Below, piece after piece: positions 40,101-49,479 of a DNA stretch of 64,000 bases. Each line of letters starts with the position of its first letter. The first letter of the stretch is position 1. Source of the stretch: Chrysomallon squamiferum (Eukaryota; Mollusca; Gastropoda; Neomphalida; Peltospiridae); the NCBI GenBank assembly GCA_012295275.1, contig CM022665.1, positions 39,443,795 through 39,507,794 of the forward strand, read 5' to 3'. Both the position numbers and the translations under genes were made by a program. Below the pieces are notes generated by a model that was not told the DNA's origin, ran no database searches, and saw nothing but the letters and a program-made list of their open reading frames with translations.

Positions 40101-40189
40101 CTGGGGTTCCTTCTGCTTGAGACTGGTAAAAATCTCTCTCCTGAGTCAGTTCTATCACTATCTGCAAAATTAAAAACATAAATAAATAA

Positions 40190-40233
<44 letters not shown>

Positions 40234-42083
40234 AAAAAAAAAAATATATAATAAATTTCAAAAATGATGTAAAATAAATCAAAATGAACTAAAAAAAAAA
40301 AAAAAAAAATAAAAAAAAAAAAAAATAAAAAAAAATAATAATAATTAAAAATTTCAAAAATACAGTAATAAAATTAAATATAAAAAACCCATATGAATTA
40401 AAGTAAAAAAAAATTTTTTTTAAATAATATAAAATGAAATAGATAACAAAAATTAAATGAAATAACACAAGAAATGAATAAATAAAAATGTGAAAAAAAG
40501 GAGTAAATATTAAGATGGAATAAAATTAGTAATAAATTAAATGAAAGTAAATTAAAAAATTGAAAATAAAATGAAAATGAAATAAAGTAAAAAATGTATT
40601 AAATTAAATATTTTTACTGAAGAGAAAACATAAAATTTAAGTAATGTGTATATATAAAATTTATAAATTATATAATATGATGATAAAAATGAAAAAAAAT
40701 AAATCAAAACTGATAAAAGAAAAAGAAAATATTTTTTTAAAAAACTGTTTTTTTTTATTTAAGAGGAAATGAAAATAAACTGAAAAAAAAAAAAAATAAA
40801 AACAAAATAAAAATAAAAATAAAAAAATGAAATAAAAATAGATGAAATAAAGAATTAAATTAAATTTAAATTAAAAAAAAAAAAAAAAAAAAAATGATTT
40901 TAAATAAAATAAAATGAAAAAGCTGCTGTATAAATAATTTTTAAAAAAGAAGAAAAACCCCCATCAGACCACAAAACCCCCAACAAATAGATGAAATAAA
41001 ACTGAAATCAAATAAAGTAAATAAAATAATTAAACAGATAAAATAAAATAAAATAAGGAAAAATTATAATTAATGAAAAAAAAAAATGAAATGATAATAA
41101 CAATAATAATTAAATTGAAATAATAAAATTAACAAAAAAAAAGTAAAAAAGAAAAAAAAGGCTATAAAATAACAAAATAAAAAACAAAACAAAACAAAAT
41201 AACTGTATGAACAATTTAAAAACAGAAAAAAAAAACTACTGCTACATATGTTAGAATTTTTTTTGTGTAAAAACGATATGTTGTTACTAACAATTAACCG
41301 ATGGTGTAGAAATCGCAAGCTTCCTTTCACATTACATGTAATATTAATAATATTTTTTTAATTTCACAGTGAACTGAACAGAATGATTGCTTTAAAAAGC
41401 TGCATACCTCATTCAGCTCATTCCTTTCCTGTACCAGCTGAGCAAGCAGACTGAAGATTTTCGCGTACTCTTCTGGCTGGCTGGGAGGTTCATTAGGAAT
41501 GATGTAATCTCCACTTTCTGTAATCTGTGAAAACAAATTTTTAATTATTTAATTATATTAAGTTTCATGTATTATTTATTTACTTTCTGGACTTCAAAAT
41601 AGTCAAATATTCCTTTATTTAAGAAATTAAAAGAAAAAAGTTAAATAAAATAATAATTATTATTTGAATGAATAATTGTTGCAATATATATAGACATACA
41701 TAGGCAATAAATAAATAAATCAAAATAAATTATTAGCTAAATGATAATTTTTATTAATAACAATATTTGGCTATTTTTTAGTATATAAGTAAATAATGCA
41801 AAATATTTGATTTGAAAATGGATAAAGACAAAATAAATAAACAAACAAACAAATAAATAAATAAATAAATAATAAACACTTTATATATAATATTTTGATA
41901 GAGTAAAATTATTTGATTTTACTTTTGATTATCTGTAATAACTCCTTAGCTATACTTTATTATTACTTCAGACTTATTTTTCAAGCATTAAGTTTAAAAA
42001 AACAAAAAAAAAAAAAAAAAACAATTATAAATTACAATATAATTATTAAAAAATAAATAATAAATAAATAAATAAATAAATAA

Positions 42084-42134
<51 letters not shown>

Positions 42135-43704
42135 ATTAATTAAAATGAGAAAAGAAGAAAACATCTATAATCAAGGAAGAATTTCTCTAACAATCTCATT
42201 TTACTGAATTATTTTTCCCATTCATTTATAACCATCAATTTTCAATTAGTTTTACTTCTCAGCAGTTCTATTTAAGTGATAATTAACATGTTAACATGAA
42301 AATCTGCTATCTGTTAACAAAATCCCAAATTCCTGAATGAAAGAAACTAATGGACATTTAAACTCTATTGACACAAGTTTGAAATGCTAACACGAAAGAA
42401 ACGTTAAACTGTAATGGACTTTTAAACAGAATAAAAATAGTATAAATCAATTAGGAAGCTGTTAAAGAAATTAATCATTTTGATGTTGTGAGACAAAGAA
42501 ATGTAAATAGCACACTCTCAGGTCAATAACACTTAAAATGGAGCTTGTATCACTCGTTTTTAATTCATTTCTTCTGTCAGTTTTGTAACCAAAGAACTGC
42601 TGATAGTGAGGGGAAATAACTCCATCCTCCTAATCATAAAATGTTTTAAAATTATCATTACAAGAAAAAATTAAATTCCATTTGGTATTGTGCCTATAGT
42701 ATTTTATTATCTTTTTGTCCATATATAAATATAATTTTTTTTTTTTTTTTTAATATTAGTATGTGTATATAGTATTATATTTAAGTACTAAGCATATGTA
42801 TGTATTAGTGTGTGTGCACAGAAAATATAAAATATTGCATATCTGCCAGACATTTTTCACAGGAATTACGATTCTGCTACAGAAAATCCTTCTTCCACTC
42901 AAAATAATATCTTGCTTATCCACATACGTATAATCAATGACAATACATTTTCATATTTTATGGAAAAGCTTTTAGTAAAATTATCCTCCATTAATCTGTA
43001 AGTAGTAGCCAATGCTATACAAATGATTTTTCAAAGAAAATGCACATTAAATGTGATTGTATGTTATGTTTGTTAAATGTATGGGGTCTCTCTGTCTTTC
43101 TTTATATATGTGCATTTTTCTCTCTCTTAAAAGATTACACAAAAAACCAGTTTCTATCTGTGCAGTCTTTAAGTATACATGGTTGTTGTCTTTACTATTG
43201 CTGTTTCTATTATTAGTTATTTGTGTCATTACTTTTCCTGTCATTATTATTACTGTTATTAGTATTACTGTCATTGTTAGTATTAGCAATTATTACTATT
43301 ATTATTGTCATTGTTGCTGATGCCATTAGCATCCTTACCAACATCATTACTGTTGTTATTATTAGTAGTATTATTATTCAGAAGATCTGCTGTTGGAATG
43401 AAAAGCTGAAATAAGTATTTATAACAAGATTTAGGTAACTGTTTTACAGACCTCTTTGATGTGGTCGACGATGGCATGTTGAACATCAATCTCAAGCTTT
43501 TTGATATTCTCAATGAACTCTTCTTTTCTCTCACACTGTACAGCACATCCAAGAATGAGAAGAAGCACTATACGAATCTCCTCAAAACTTGTATCTGTAA
43601 CAAACAACAATAAAAATAATCAGAGTGAGAGAAGTAGATAGATAGATAGATAGATAGAGAGAGAGACAGAAGAATCAGACAGAAAACAGAAAGAGACACA
43701 GAAG

Positions 43705-43757
<53 letters not shown>

Positions 43758-43940
43758 CAGACAGAAGACAGAGAAAGAGAGGCAGAAGGTAGATAGATAG
43801 AGAGACAGAAGAGATAGAAGACAGAAACAGAGACAGAAGATAGAGAGGGGAGAAAGAGAGAGAGAGAGACAGAAGACAGAGAAAGAGAGGCAGAAGATAG
43901 AGAGAGGGAGAGAGATAGAGAGAAGAGAGATAGACAGAAG

Positions 43941-43976
<36 letters not shown>

Positions 43977-44379
43977 AGAGAGCGAGAGAGAGAGAGAGAG
44001 AGGCAGATAACTGCTTAGATGAGAACTGTAATTATGATATAGCCATAGTAACAGAGATGTAAAACCTCATATATTTGTTTTGTAAATTAAAAGACTAATG
44101 AAAGAAATAGAATTAAGAAGTCCAAAAAAAAAAAAAAGTATATCAGGAAGCTTTAAAAAGATATCTTGAAACAATATTTAGTCTTTGACAAAATCAGCAA
44201 TTGTTTTAGTTTGCCTGAATTTTTTTTTTAGTTTCTTTTAAGCTAAATTAATACGTACATATGTATACGAGTTAGTATGCATATAATGTATGAAATGCCT
44301 AATTCTTACCTTTGTTGGGATCATTGGCCACTGCATGTATATTTGGTAATCTTGCTATCAATAGCTGCTGCAGAACTTC
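20955..44379 (-). CDS. CCDC88: CCDC88-family protein (Girdin/Daple), 23 exons, 5'-partial
   Basis: Spliced minus-strand gene; the coding exons are listed separately below. Seen: HOOK-domain sequence ([15 protein letters not shown]), linker, a very long heptad-repeat coil with Girdin/Daple-type blocks ([15 protein letters not shown]), a basic patch, a GBA motif ([18 protein letters not shown]) and a C-terminal WYEYGCV. About 2,181 codons are visible; with the missing N-terminus the protein would be near 2,270 residues, longer than human Daple (about 2,030) or Girdin (about 1,870). Family knowledge: vertebrate CCDC88 proteins bind dynein/microtubules through HOOK, activate Galpha-i through GBA, and Daple binds Dishevelled PDZ through its last residues. 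Inference: this is the single invertebrate orthologue with the Daple-type end. All phases join except for a one-base deficit in exon 29098-29867 (total 6,545 nt, one short of a multiple of three). The 5' exons are not in the window or not recognised. Confidence 0.93.
23408..23571 (-). CDS. CCDC88: CCDC88 exon v: GBA motif exon
   Basis: 164 nt (2 + 54 codons), acceptor taaatttag, donor gtgagt. It encodes [20 protein letters not shown] and later [19 protein letters not shown]. The latter is a GBA motif: S-P-x-S-E-hydrophobic-(I/V)-T-L-(E/Q)-(E/Q)-F-L-x-E-(S/A)-N, the element by which Girdin and Daple bind and activate Galpha-i. The hydrophobic positions and the Phe-Leu pair needed for Galpha-i binding are all present. 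Ser before Pro is the site where phosphorylation modulates binding in Girdin. Confidence 0.95.
23572..24107. other. CCDC88: CCDC88 intron
   Basis: 536-bp intron between the exon ending at 24108 and the GBA exon. It is AT-rich with an (AAT)n block at 23949-24011 and nothing else recognised. Confidence 0.8.
24108..24203 (-). CDS. CCDC88: CCDC88 exon u: acidic/Ser spacer
   Basis: 96 nt (2 + 31 codons + 1), acceptor ctgtcttcag, donor gtattt. It encodes [20 protein letters not shown] and [11 protein letters not shown]. The K.(Y)NSDDNL-like start resembles the conserved GYNSDDNL-type motif of the Daple/Girdin tail; that match is short and is inference. Confidence 0.84.
24204..26008. other. CCDC88: CCDC88 intron
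   Basis: 1,805-bp intron. It holds (ATT)n blocks at 24264-24345 and 25738-25788 and a short (CA)n at 24866-24877; otherwise AT-rich with no exon-like island. Confidence 0.8.
26009..26146 (-). CDS. CCDC88: CCDC88 exon t: Ser/Lys-rich spacer
   Basis: 138 nt (2 + 45 codons + 1), acceptor tgttaattcag, donor gtaatc. It encodes [20 protein letters not shown] and continues to [13 protein letters not shown] is a basophilic-kinase-like site. Base composition (CpG, GC) is distinctly higher than in the flanking introns. It joins in frame to AKSNDDLL of the next exon. Confidence 0.82.
26147..27332. other. CCDC88: CCDC88 intron with long poly-A and a tandem duplication
   Basis: 1,186-bp intron. Nearly pure A (with scattered T/G) at 26281-26400. 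A 67-bp direct tandem duplication lies at about 27012-27145 (unit containing ttagataaaaaccc and aaaagcagtatcataaa). Confidence 0.8.
27333..27441 (-). CDS. CCDC88: CCDC88 exon s: Ser-rich spacer
   Basis: 109 nt (36 codons + 1), acceptor tttattttcag, donor gttagt. It encodes [20 protein letters not shown] then [16 protein letters not shown]. Low complexity, polar, with several S/T-P and RS sites. Identified by open frame, splice sites and phase rather than by homology. Confidence 0.82.
27819..27873 (-). CDS. CCDC88: CCDC88 exon r: basic patch microexon-sized exon
   Basis: 55 nt (1 + 18 codons), acceptor gttttttcag, donor gtaaga. It encodes [18 protein letters not shown], with six Arg/Lys in 18 residues. 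In Girdin the equivalent basic region after the coil binds phosphoinositides and lies next to the G-protein-binding region; membrane targeting here is inference from position and charge. Confidence 0.85.
28333..28422 (-). CDS. CCDC88: CCDC88 exon q: terminal coil block
   Basis: 90 nt (1 + 29 codons + 2), acceptor atatttcag, donor gtaagt. It encodes [20 protein letters not shown] followed by [10 protein letters not shown]. The (L).LRRQKE.LEEKIM..Y stretch is the highly conserved last coil block, just before the globular-less signalling tail. Confidence 0.93.
28822..28967 (-). CDS. CCDC88: CCDC88 exon p: end of long coiled coil
   Basis: 146 nt, phase 0 in, two bases out (acceptor caatcacag, donor gtaagt). 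It encodes [20 protein letters not shown], then [20 protein letters not shown] and [14 protein letters not shown]...L..QN..LL...LE.KD.Y..EQK.Y is conserved near the C-terminal end of the CCDC88 coil. Confidence 0.92.
29098..29867 (-). CDS. CCDC88: CCDC88 exon o: coiled coil, with one-base frame break
   Basis: 770 nt, acceptor ttctatttcag, donor gtaagt. The first part reads [20 protein letters not shown] through repeated seven-residue blocks ([39 protein letters not shown]). At about 29416-29420 the coding potential moves to another frame, continuing [20 protein letters not shown] to ENRFD. Both halves are conserved family blocks and 770 is one short of a multiple of three, so a single base is missing relative to an intact exon. 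A micro-intron does not fit: the nearest GT...AG pair is about 18 bp. An assembly/sequencing error in a genome this homopolymer-rich is the simplest reading. Confidence 0.9.
30147..30252 (-). CDS. CCDC88: CCDC88 exon n: Pro-rich interruption and re-entry to coil
   Basis: 106 nt (1 + 35 codons), acceptor ttatttctacag, donor gtgagt. It encodes [20 protein letters not shown] followed by [15 protein letters not shown]. The short proline-containing break followed by D.LKD.L..LER.NATL matches the equivalent kink in Girdin/Daple. Confidence 0.9.
30589..30708 (-). CDS. CCDC88: CCDC88 exon m: coiled coil
   Basis: 120 nt (1 + 39 codons + 2), acceptor tttatacaag, donor gttggt (weak at +3 to +5). It encodes [20 protein letters not shown] then [19 protein letters not shown], the N..L..EL...K...E.L.QR.EEE segment of the family. 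Confidence 0.9.
31016..31105 (-). CDS. CCDC88: CCDC88 exon l: coiled coil
   Basis: 90 nt (1 + 29 codons + 2). The codon split with exon k gives Asn before [20 protein letters not shown] and [10 protein letters not shown]...LE....TLK...EIKEEKI..LE.RLEES is the family pattern. The acceptor (attattaaag) overlaps the end of an (AAT)n microsatellite at 31110-31141, so its pyrimidine tract is repeat-derived. Confidence 0.9.
31370..31497 (-). CDS. CCDC88: CCDC88 exon k: coiled coil
   Basis: 128 nt, phase 0 in, two bases out (acceptor tttcttaag, donor gtaaga). It encodes [20 protein letters not shown] and [25 protein letters not shown]...QQL..ELEKL.HELEKIG.N.E.L is a clear CCDC88 block. Confidence 0.93.
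31866..33253 (-). CDS. CCDC88: CCDC88 exon j: long central coiled-coil rod
   Basis: 1,388 nt, about 462 codons uninterrupted, flanked by ttttccccag and gtaagt. It opens with [20 protein letters not shown], matching the family's LG.E...L..SRLLKLE.EN block, then carries regular heptads with recurring LEREN/LE.ENE units roughly every 4-5 heptads. Family role: parallel dimer rod separating the microtubule/dynein end from the signalling tail. No globular domain, membrane segment or internal stop is seen. Confidence 0.96.
33827..33962 (-). CDS. CCDC88: CCDC88 exon i: coiled coil
   Basis: 136 nt, phase 0 in, one base out (acceptor tttaaaatag, donor gtaaga). It encodes [20 protein letters not shown], then a Ser-rich kink ([15 protein letters not shown]) that matches the point where the family's coil is briefly interrupted before the long central rod. 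Confidence 0.9.
34227..34373 (-). CDS. CCDC88: CCDC88 exon h: coiled coil
   Basis: 147 nt, 49 codons, phase 0 both ends (acceptor tttactttcag, donor gtatgt). It encodes [20 protein letters not shown] followed by a charged heptad run ending [21 protein letters not shown] is a recognisable Girdin/Daple block. Confidence 0.92.
34787..34873 (-). CDS. CCDC88: CCDC88 exon g: coiled coil
   Basis: 87 nt, 29 codons, phase 0 both ends (acceptor aattttttcag, donor gtaaaa). It encodes [20 protein letters not shown] and LEFYKARME. The pattern [21 protein letters not shown] is strongly conserved in CCDC88 proteins. Confidence 0.92.
35203..35274 (-). CDS. CCDC88: CCDC88 exon f: coiled coil
   Basis: 72 nt, 24 codons, phase 0 both ends (tttttatag / gtaaat). 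It encodes [20 protein letters not shown] followed by LKEK, the family's coil block before the E.Y..... K.KL.ELEF.KARM. segment. A short exon with good splice sites and in-frame joins on both sides. Confidence 0.9.
35825..35906 (-). CDS. CCDC88: CCDC88 exon e: start of coiled coil
   Basis: 82 nt (1 + 27 codons), acceptor ttgttttacag, donor gtaaga. The first base completes CTG (Leu) from exon d, giving [20 protein letters not shown] with heptad periodicity. It is separated from exon d by the largest internal intron, about 4.1 kb. Confidence 0.9.
35907..40006. other. CCDC88: CCDC88 largest internal intron (about 4.1 kb)
   Basis: It splits the HOOK-linker exon from the coil exons. It holds (AAT)n/(AAC)n at 37003-37102, poly-A at 37538-37558, 39442-39467, 39598-39617 and 39778-39797, and two GC-richer patches (about 37680-38060 and 39110-39330) without a recognisable exon on either strand. 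Confidence 0.7.
40007..40161 (-). CDS. CCDC88: CCDC88 exon d: HOOK-to-coil linker
   Basis: 155 nt, phase 0 in, two bases out. It encodes [20 protein letters not shown], a Pro/Ser-rich loop, then [20 protein letters not shown]. The E.(S/T).ERD helix, the loop, and the SVELADAKAK.R.LRQELE-type helix are the signature junction between the HOOK domain and the coiled coil in Girdin/Daple. The upstream intron side is next to a very long poly-A tract (40189-40243). Confidence 0.92.
40162..41407. other. CCDC88: CCDC88 intron, extreme A-richness
   Basis: 1,246-bp intron that is almost entirely A/T on the plus strand with little C or G: AAAT/AAAAT arrays and poly-A at 40189-40243, 40289-40336 and 40871-40893. 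On the sense strand this is a poly-U-rich intron. Confidence 0.8.
41408..41524 (-). CDS. CCDC88: CCDC88 exon c: end of HOOK domain
   Basis: 117 nt, phase 0 at both ends (acceptor ttttcacag, donor gtatgc). It encodes [20 protein letters not shown] followed by a helix with [14 protein letters not shown]. The acidic/proline loop and the .L..LV.ERNELNE helix correspond to the last HOOK helices, which in the family contact dynein light intermediate chain. Confidence 0.9.
41525..43451. other. CCDC88: CCDC88 intron
   Basis: 1,927-bp intron. (AAAC)/(AAAT) tetranucleotides at 41833-41871, (AAAT)n then (AAT)n at 42055-42130, and a copy of the GGGGAAATAACT motif at 42610-42621. Confidence 0.75.
43452..43594 (-). 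CDS. CCDC88: CCDC88 exon b: HOOK domain core
   Basis: 143 nt, joins exon a by completing a GAT codon (Asp). It encodes [20 protein letters not shown] and [25 protein letters not shown] and the following K/R-KEEFIE..IK..D...Q.AIV.HI.E are the most diagnostic residues of the CCDC88/HOOK family. Donor is gtctgt, less canonical than the others but in frame with the next exon. Confidence 0.95.
43629..44005. repeat. CCDC88: Compound GA/GATA/GACAGAA repeat in CCDC88 intron
   Basis: About 375 bp made of (GATA)n, (GA)n and recurring GACAGAAGA/GATAGAGAG units, almost purely purine on the plus strand. It lies just 5' (in gene sense) of the HOOK core exon, within a 715-bp intron. Confidence 0.9.
44310..44379 (-). 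CDS. CCDC88: CCDC88 exon a: HOOK domain, first visible exon
   Basis: 70 nt, begins in phase 0 after a strong polypyrimidine acceptor (tttttttcag) and ends one base into a codon at gtaaga. It reads [20 protein letters not shown], matching the HOOK-domain segment E.LQQL....LPN of Girdin/Daple and HOOK proteins. This is the 5'-most coding exon I can support; the roughly 90-100 residues that should precede it (start Met, first HOOK helices) are not seen upstream. Confidence 0.9.
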
Positions 44380-45433
44380 CTGAAAAAAATACAACACAAC
44401 AAATTCAATCAACTTACAGTGAAATAAAAAAAAAAATTCTTAGTGTTATCAAAATAAAGTGCTGTTTTCTAAGTACCACTGTGGACCATCATTTTCTAGA
44501 GATCAAAGGTAAAGAACAACAAAACAAAAAAAGATCAAAGATGTACACCTGTATTGATTTCAAGGCTGGGAAGTTTATGTATTTCTCCTGTTTCCTACTG
44601 CTGTGCCATGGGGAGATAAATAATACTAATAAAAAAAAGAGTACTGAAAACAATCAAATATATAACACCAGCCTGCTACTAAGTGCTATTTCAGATACAT
44701 TTCCAGTTAAAGCATTATTTTCACTTACTGTATCTGGATTAACTAGATGATAGAATATTTTTTATATACTGTTTTTATATTGGTGATGCTTAATAAACCT
44801 ATATAAAAGTATTTTAATCAAAACCATTGATTTGTAAAAGTATTATATTGAAGTGTCCACGTGTATGTGTAAATAGGTGTGTGAGAAAGGGAGACAGAAC
44901 AGAAATACAGAAAGACAGGAATAAAGAGGGATAGAGTCAGACAGACAAACAGACAGAGAGTGAAAGTAAGAGACAAAGAAAGATATCAAATAACAATGAC
45001 AATACAAATGTGTCTCTTTAAGTTAAACTTTAACATTTTGAGCTCCATACGAACATATCAGATAATTCACATATTTGTTGGCAGTAATAAAAACATACAC
45101 AAATGTCTTGTCTGAAAAATAGCCATGAAAATTACTGAACCACAAATACTTCTCATTTTGGTATGGGTATATAGTTTTCAATCCAGTAACTACTTATTTA
45201 TGGTGGGGACAGTTTTATGTTAGAAAACGAGATACAAAAAGAGTGTTGTCATTAAATGTCACATTTCTTTTCTAAGAGGAAAATAACTGTATGCATCAAA
45301 GAAATGCACCTGTCAAAATGCTGATATATCATATGATATTTAACACACACATACACACACACAACCAATACATAACATATTTATACACACACAAACTGTT
45401 TGTTTGCTTGTATCATATATTTACTTATGTCAA

Positions 45434-45473
<40 letters not shown>

Positions 45474-45876
45474 CACCACCATACACAATTATAAGAGAAA
45501 AAAAGAAAGAAAAATGTTAACAAAAGAAAAAATGTAAAAAGAAAAACAAAATTAAGTTTTTATTTCACTAAAGTGGTCAACCAGTACAGAACAAAACATT
45601 AACGCAAAAATTAAAAAATTAAAATATTGAGTGTGCATTTCAAAATTTCAAAATACCATGTGTAAGAAGATATCTTATTATGGTTATGTCTGTATACTTA
45701 TTTATATTTATTGAGGGGAAAAAAAAAAAAAAAAAAAACAAACAAAAAACCCCCCCCCCCTCCTCTAGACTATAACAGAAACAAAATGAACTTGTATTAT
45801 TCACAGCAAAGGTCATTACAACCTTGGTGTTCAAGCATTTTAATAATGATCAATGTCTTAGCTTAAATCTACCTTT

Positions 45877-45909
<33 letters not shown>

Positions 45910-48900
45910 TATATATACAAAATCATTATTATTAATAAGAAATATATTTAATTTTCTGTTCAATTTGAAGATGCCAAGTACATTTTTATATTATAAGTTT
46001 TCAATCCAGTTTATTTTATTTTCATATTTCATTTCAAATATATGTTTTAATCTAGACAGTTTAGCAGATTTATTTATTTATTTATTTATTAAATGTGATT
46101 TAATTTATTCAAGATTTTAAATTATTTGTTTTTTTTAGCAGTTCCTTAAGCAGCATTTAAATTTCTCTTAAATGCTTATATTTATTTTTCATCATTCAAT
46201 TTTGTGATATTCACTTTCTTTTATCATGCTTTTTTCACTTTAAATCTCAAATGTTTGTATCTGAGTTTTTTTGTCTTTTATTTTAATATTTTATTGTATG
46301 TATCTTACATATTTTCTGATTACTGTCACTGAAACAAGATTCTTTTTTGTTTGTTTTGCTGTTGTTTGTCTGAAGTATACTTAAACTGTTTAACTGTTTA
46401 TTTCTAAATTTATTCTGTAAACACTTCAAATTAAGTGCCGCTTGTTTATGTTTTTATGACTAACTGACCATGTTTTTATAGCTCTTAATTCAATATTAAC
46501 ATGATTTTTTTTTTTTTAAATTTTACTTATAATGATGTATATTTTCTTGATGACTTTCTCTAATTATATATGAAGCTAAATAAATAAAGAAAGAAAATAT
46601 AAAAAAAGAAAATTTTACAAAAAAAGAAGAATAATACAAAGTAATAATATTAATAATTAATCAGTTCTTAATTTAATTAATTGTTACAGATCAGCTGAAG
46701 GTACAAACATGTCTAAATAAAGTAAAAAATATATAAATTGTCTAGTCCTAATAATTACAAAATATTTGTATAACTGCATTCAGTTTTTCAAATATTATTT
46801 TCAGAAATCAATCTCAGTTGAGAACAGAAAACATGAGATAATATAAAAATGCAAAAGGCATAAAAAAAAAAAAAAAAAAAAAAAAAAATTAAAATTAAAA
46901 TTAAAACATAAATACAAAATTCGAAAAGGACAAGTGAAACCACCCCATTAACTCCAAAAATAAACCTGAAACATAAAACACTTTTTAATTTTTCCTCTTT
47001 TTCTTTCTCTTCTTTTATGTTTAAAATGTTTTTTAACTTAAAATACAAAAGAACTTTTTTTCCAAGCAGTATCTTTTAACATGACGGTAAGTACAAGGTC
47101 AGATTTCTCAACATGAACATGATGGGCTTTACACAGATTGAGTAGATGGATTATAACCACAGAATCCACTTGTCAAGTTGTCTGTCAGCTTCCAGAAACT
47201 GTTTCAGACAATAACAATATCAGAGCAAACTGTGCCAACTTGAATAACACCAAGATGAACTGAATATCGGTTTCTTTTCATTATTCTTTAATATAATTAA
47301 TGTCTCATTGTAATCGGATTACTGTGGTGGCAATTTTTTAACAGGCAGGTGGAAATTGGTTAAATGAACAGTTGTTGCTATAAAAGAAATAAAAAAAAAC
47401 CACCCAAAACCCGTGTTTTTTTTTTAATATAATCCTTTACTTTAAGAATATGAGGTGACAGAAAAAAAATACTAACAGAAAAAATATATTAAAAATTAAA
47501 AAAATAATAATAATGAAAGTAAATAAATAAAATTAAATAAAACATAAAACAAAATAAGAGTGATAAATAAATAAATAAAACAAAATAATAAATAAAGATA
47601 AAATAATAAAAATAATATCACAGAAAATAAAGGTATTTTTATTACAGCAAATTTTTGCATATGTAAATTGAAAAAAAAATTGTAATTGTAACCTGTTCCT
47701 TCATTTTAAATAAATTCCTGGATAGTAAAGAAACAGATTACATGATCATTTAATTTTGACCTCAAGAAATGTTTAGCTAATATATATTATTTATACTTAA
47801 TTTTATTAAAATGTATAGTTCTTTTATGATTAATAATAATAATTATAATAATAAATAAATTTCGTTTAAACAAGTGTAAAATGTTCTATATCTGTATAAC
47901 AAAGATTTCAAACTAGTAACATGTAAAAGAATATCCTGAGCTAAAATTAAAGTTATTTTTATATCTATACTAGCAGATGTTTTTGAGCAATTTGTTCTTA
48001 AAATAGATTTATATTTCAGTTATAAATAATTACTTACAAGAATAAATAGGACTTCTAAATATTGTTTGCTACACATTTAATTCATTCACAACCAAAAATA
48101 CTGATTTCAGCTGAATTTAAGTAATCAATTTAGAATTTCTTTGCAACTAAATAATTCTGTTCATTTCATTAATAATAATTATTATTACAATAAAACTATT
48201 ATTTATAATAACTGAAAATCATTTATAATAAAATGTTTGCTGATTTTTACATTTAACAATTGCAAAAAATTAAAATAAATAGAAAATCTCATCAAAAAAT
48301 ATTATAATTGTATAATTTGTATGCATGTGAAAAAAAATAACAAACAATAAAAAAAAAAATAATAATAAAAAATATAATTAAAAAATTGTTGAATGAACAA
48401 TAATGTAGGAATGACTTAAAAATATAAATTGTTTTATCGTTTTTCATTTTAAATGAACATATAATACATAAGTAACTTTTAAATGATTCTTTTACATTGT
48501 TGTTGGGTTTTTTGTGGGTTTTTTTTTTCAAATGAATTAAACAGAGAAATTACTGAATACTCCTTCACATTACAAATACATGACATTATGCCAATGTAAA
48601 GAGATGTGAAGAGATCAAAGACTTGTTCTGAAACAACTGATCTAATGTGTTTTGTGTTCACAGACACCTGTTTAATCTTTATCCAGCCTCATCAGAAATG
48701 CATTTCTTTAAATTAGGAGATATTTTCCATGTTAACACATTGCAGAGAACTGTCAGTCTGGCTTTGATGTAGCTGTTAAGTGAATTTTGAAACTGTACAG
48801 AGTAAACTAAAGATGGTACAAAAAAGACTGAAATACTGGGTTTGAACCTATAGAATTTAAAACATCTTAGTTACAAACAGATTTAGTTAAACAGGTTTGT

Positions 48901-49101
48901 AACACCAGGTTGTTTTAGCTATTTCATCTTTTGCAACATTAAATCTGCTGAATTAAAAATAACCCATAAAGATAACACACACACACATTTCCAAATACAA
49001 GTGCAGAAACACACTCACACACACATGTACACATAAAGATATATATTCACAATAAAATAAGTAAATACATACATGTTTACAAACATACAGCCATGGCACA
49101 A

Positions 49102-49136
<35 letters not shown>

Positions 49137-49440
49137 GATGATAAGATGGTATGAAATGATTTACACAAGTATCTTTATTTTACAGAAAAAAAAAGCATTT
49201 TCTAAACATCCATCAGTTTCTTTTGCCCTTAATTTTATATACATGTATGTTTACCTGTGAATATACTTTTAACAGTTATTAATTTATACTAACACCTATC
49301 TGTTCATACTGGATGTTATGTAATAACTACAATACAGTAGCTGATTACTCAACAGCCAAAATAATTACCTTGTAGGATGTGATAATTACTTCATGAAATA
49401 ATAATGGCTGTATGTCAATATAAGGAACAGTATTCTATAC
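44380..49440. other. CCDC88: Probable CCDC88 upstream intron, first part
   Basis: No convincing exon. It contains (TA)n at 45437-45470, (CATA)n/(TA)n at 45877-45917, poly-A at 45718-45738 and 46861-46887, (AAAT) blocks at 47520-47590 and (CA)n at 49104-49133. A 39-nt minus-strand candidate exon (49369-49407, PLLFHEVIITSYK) has good splice sites but no known homologue. Confidence 0.5.
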
Positions 49441-49479
49441 AAAAATATAAGGTTGTTAATGAAACACAAAAATAACTGT

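Noticed and set aside
44277-44750. 157-codon plus-strand open frame
   Set aside because: It runs antisense across the HOOK exon 44310-44379 and then through intron; composition is low-complexity and no domain is recognisable.
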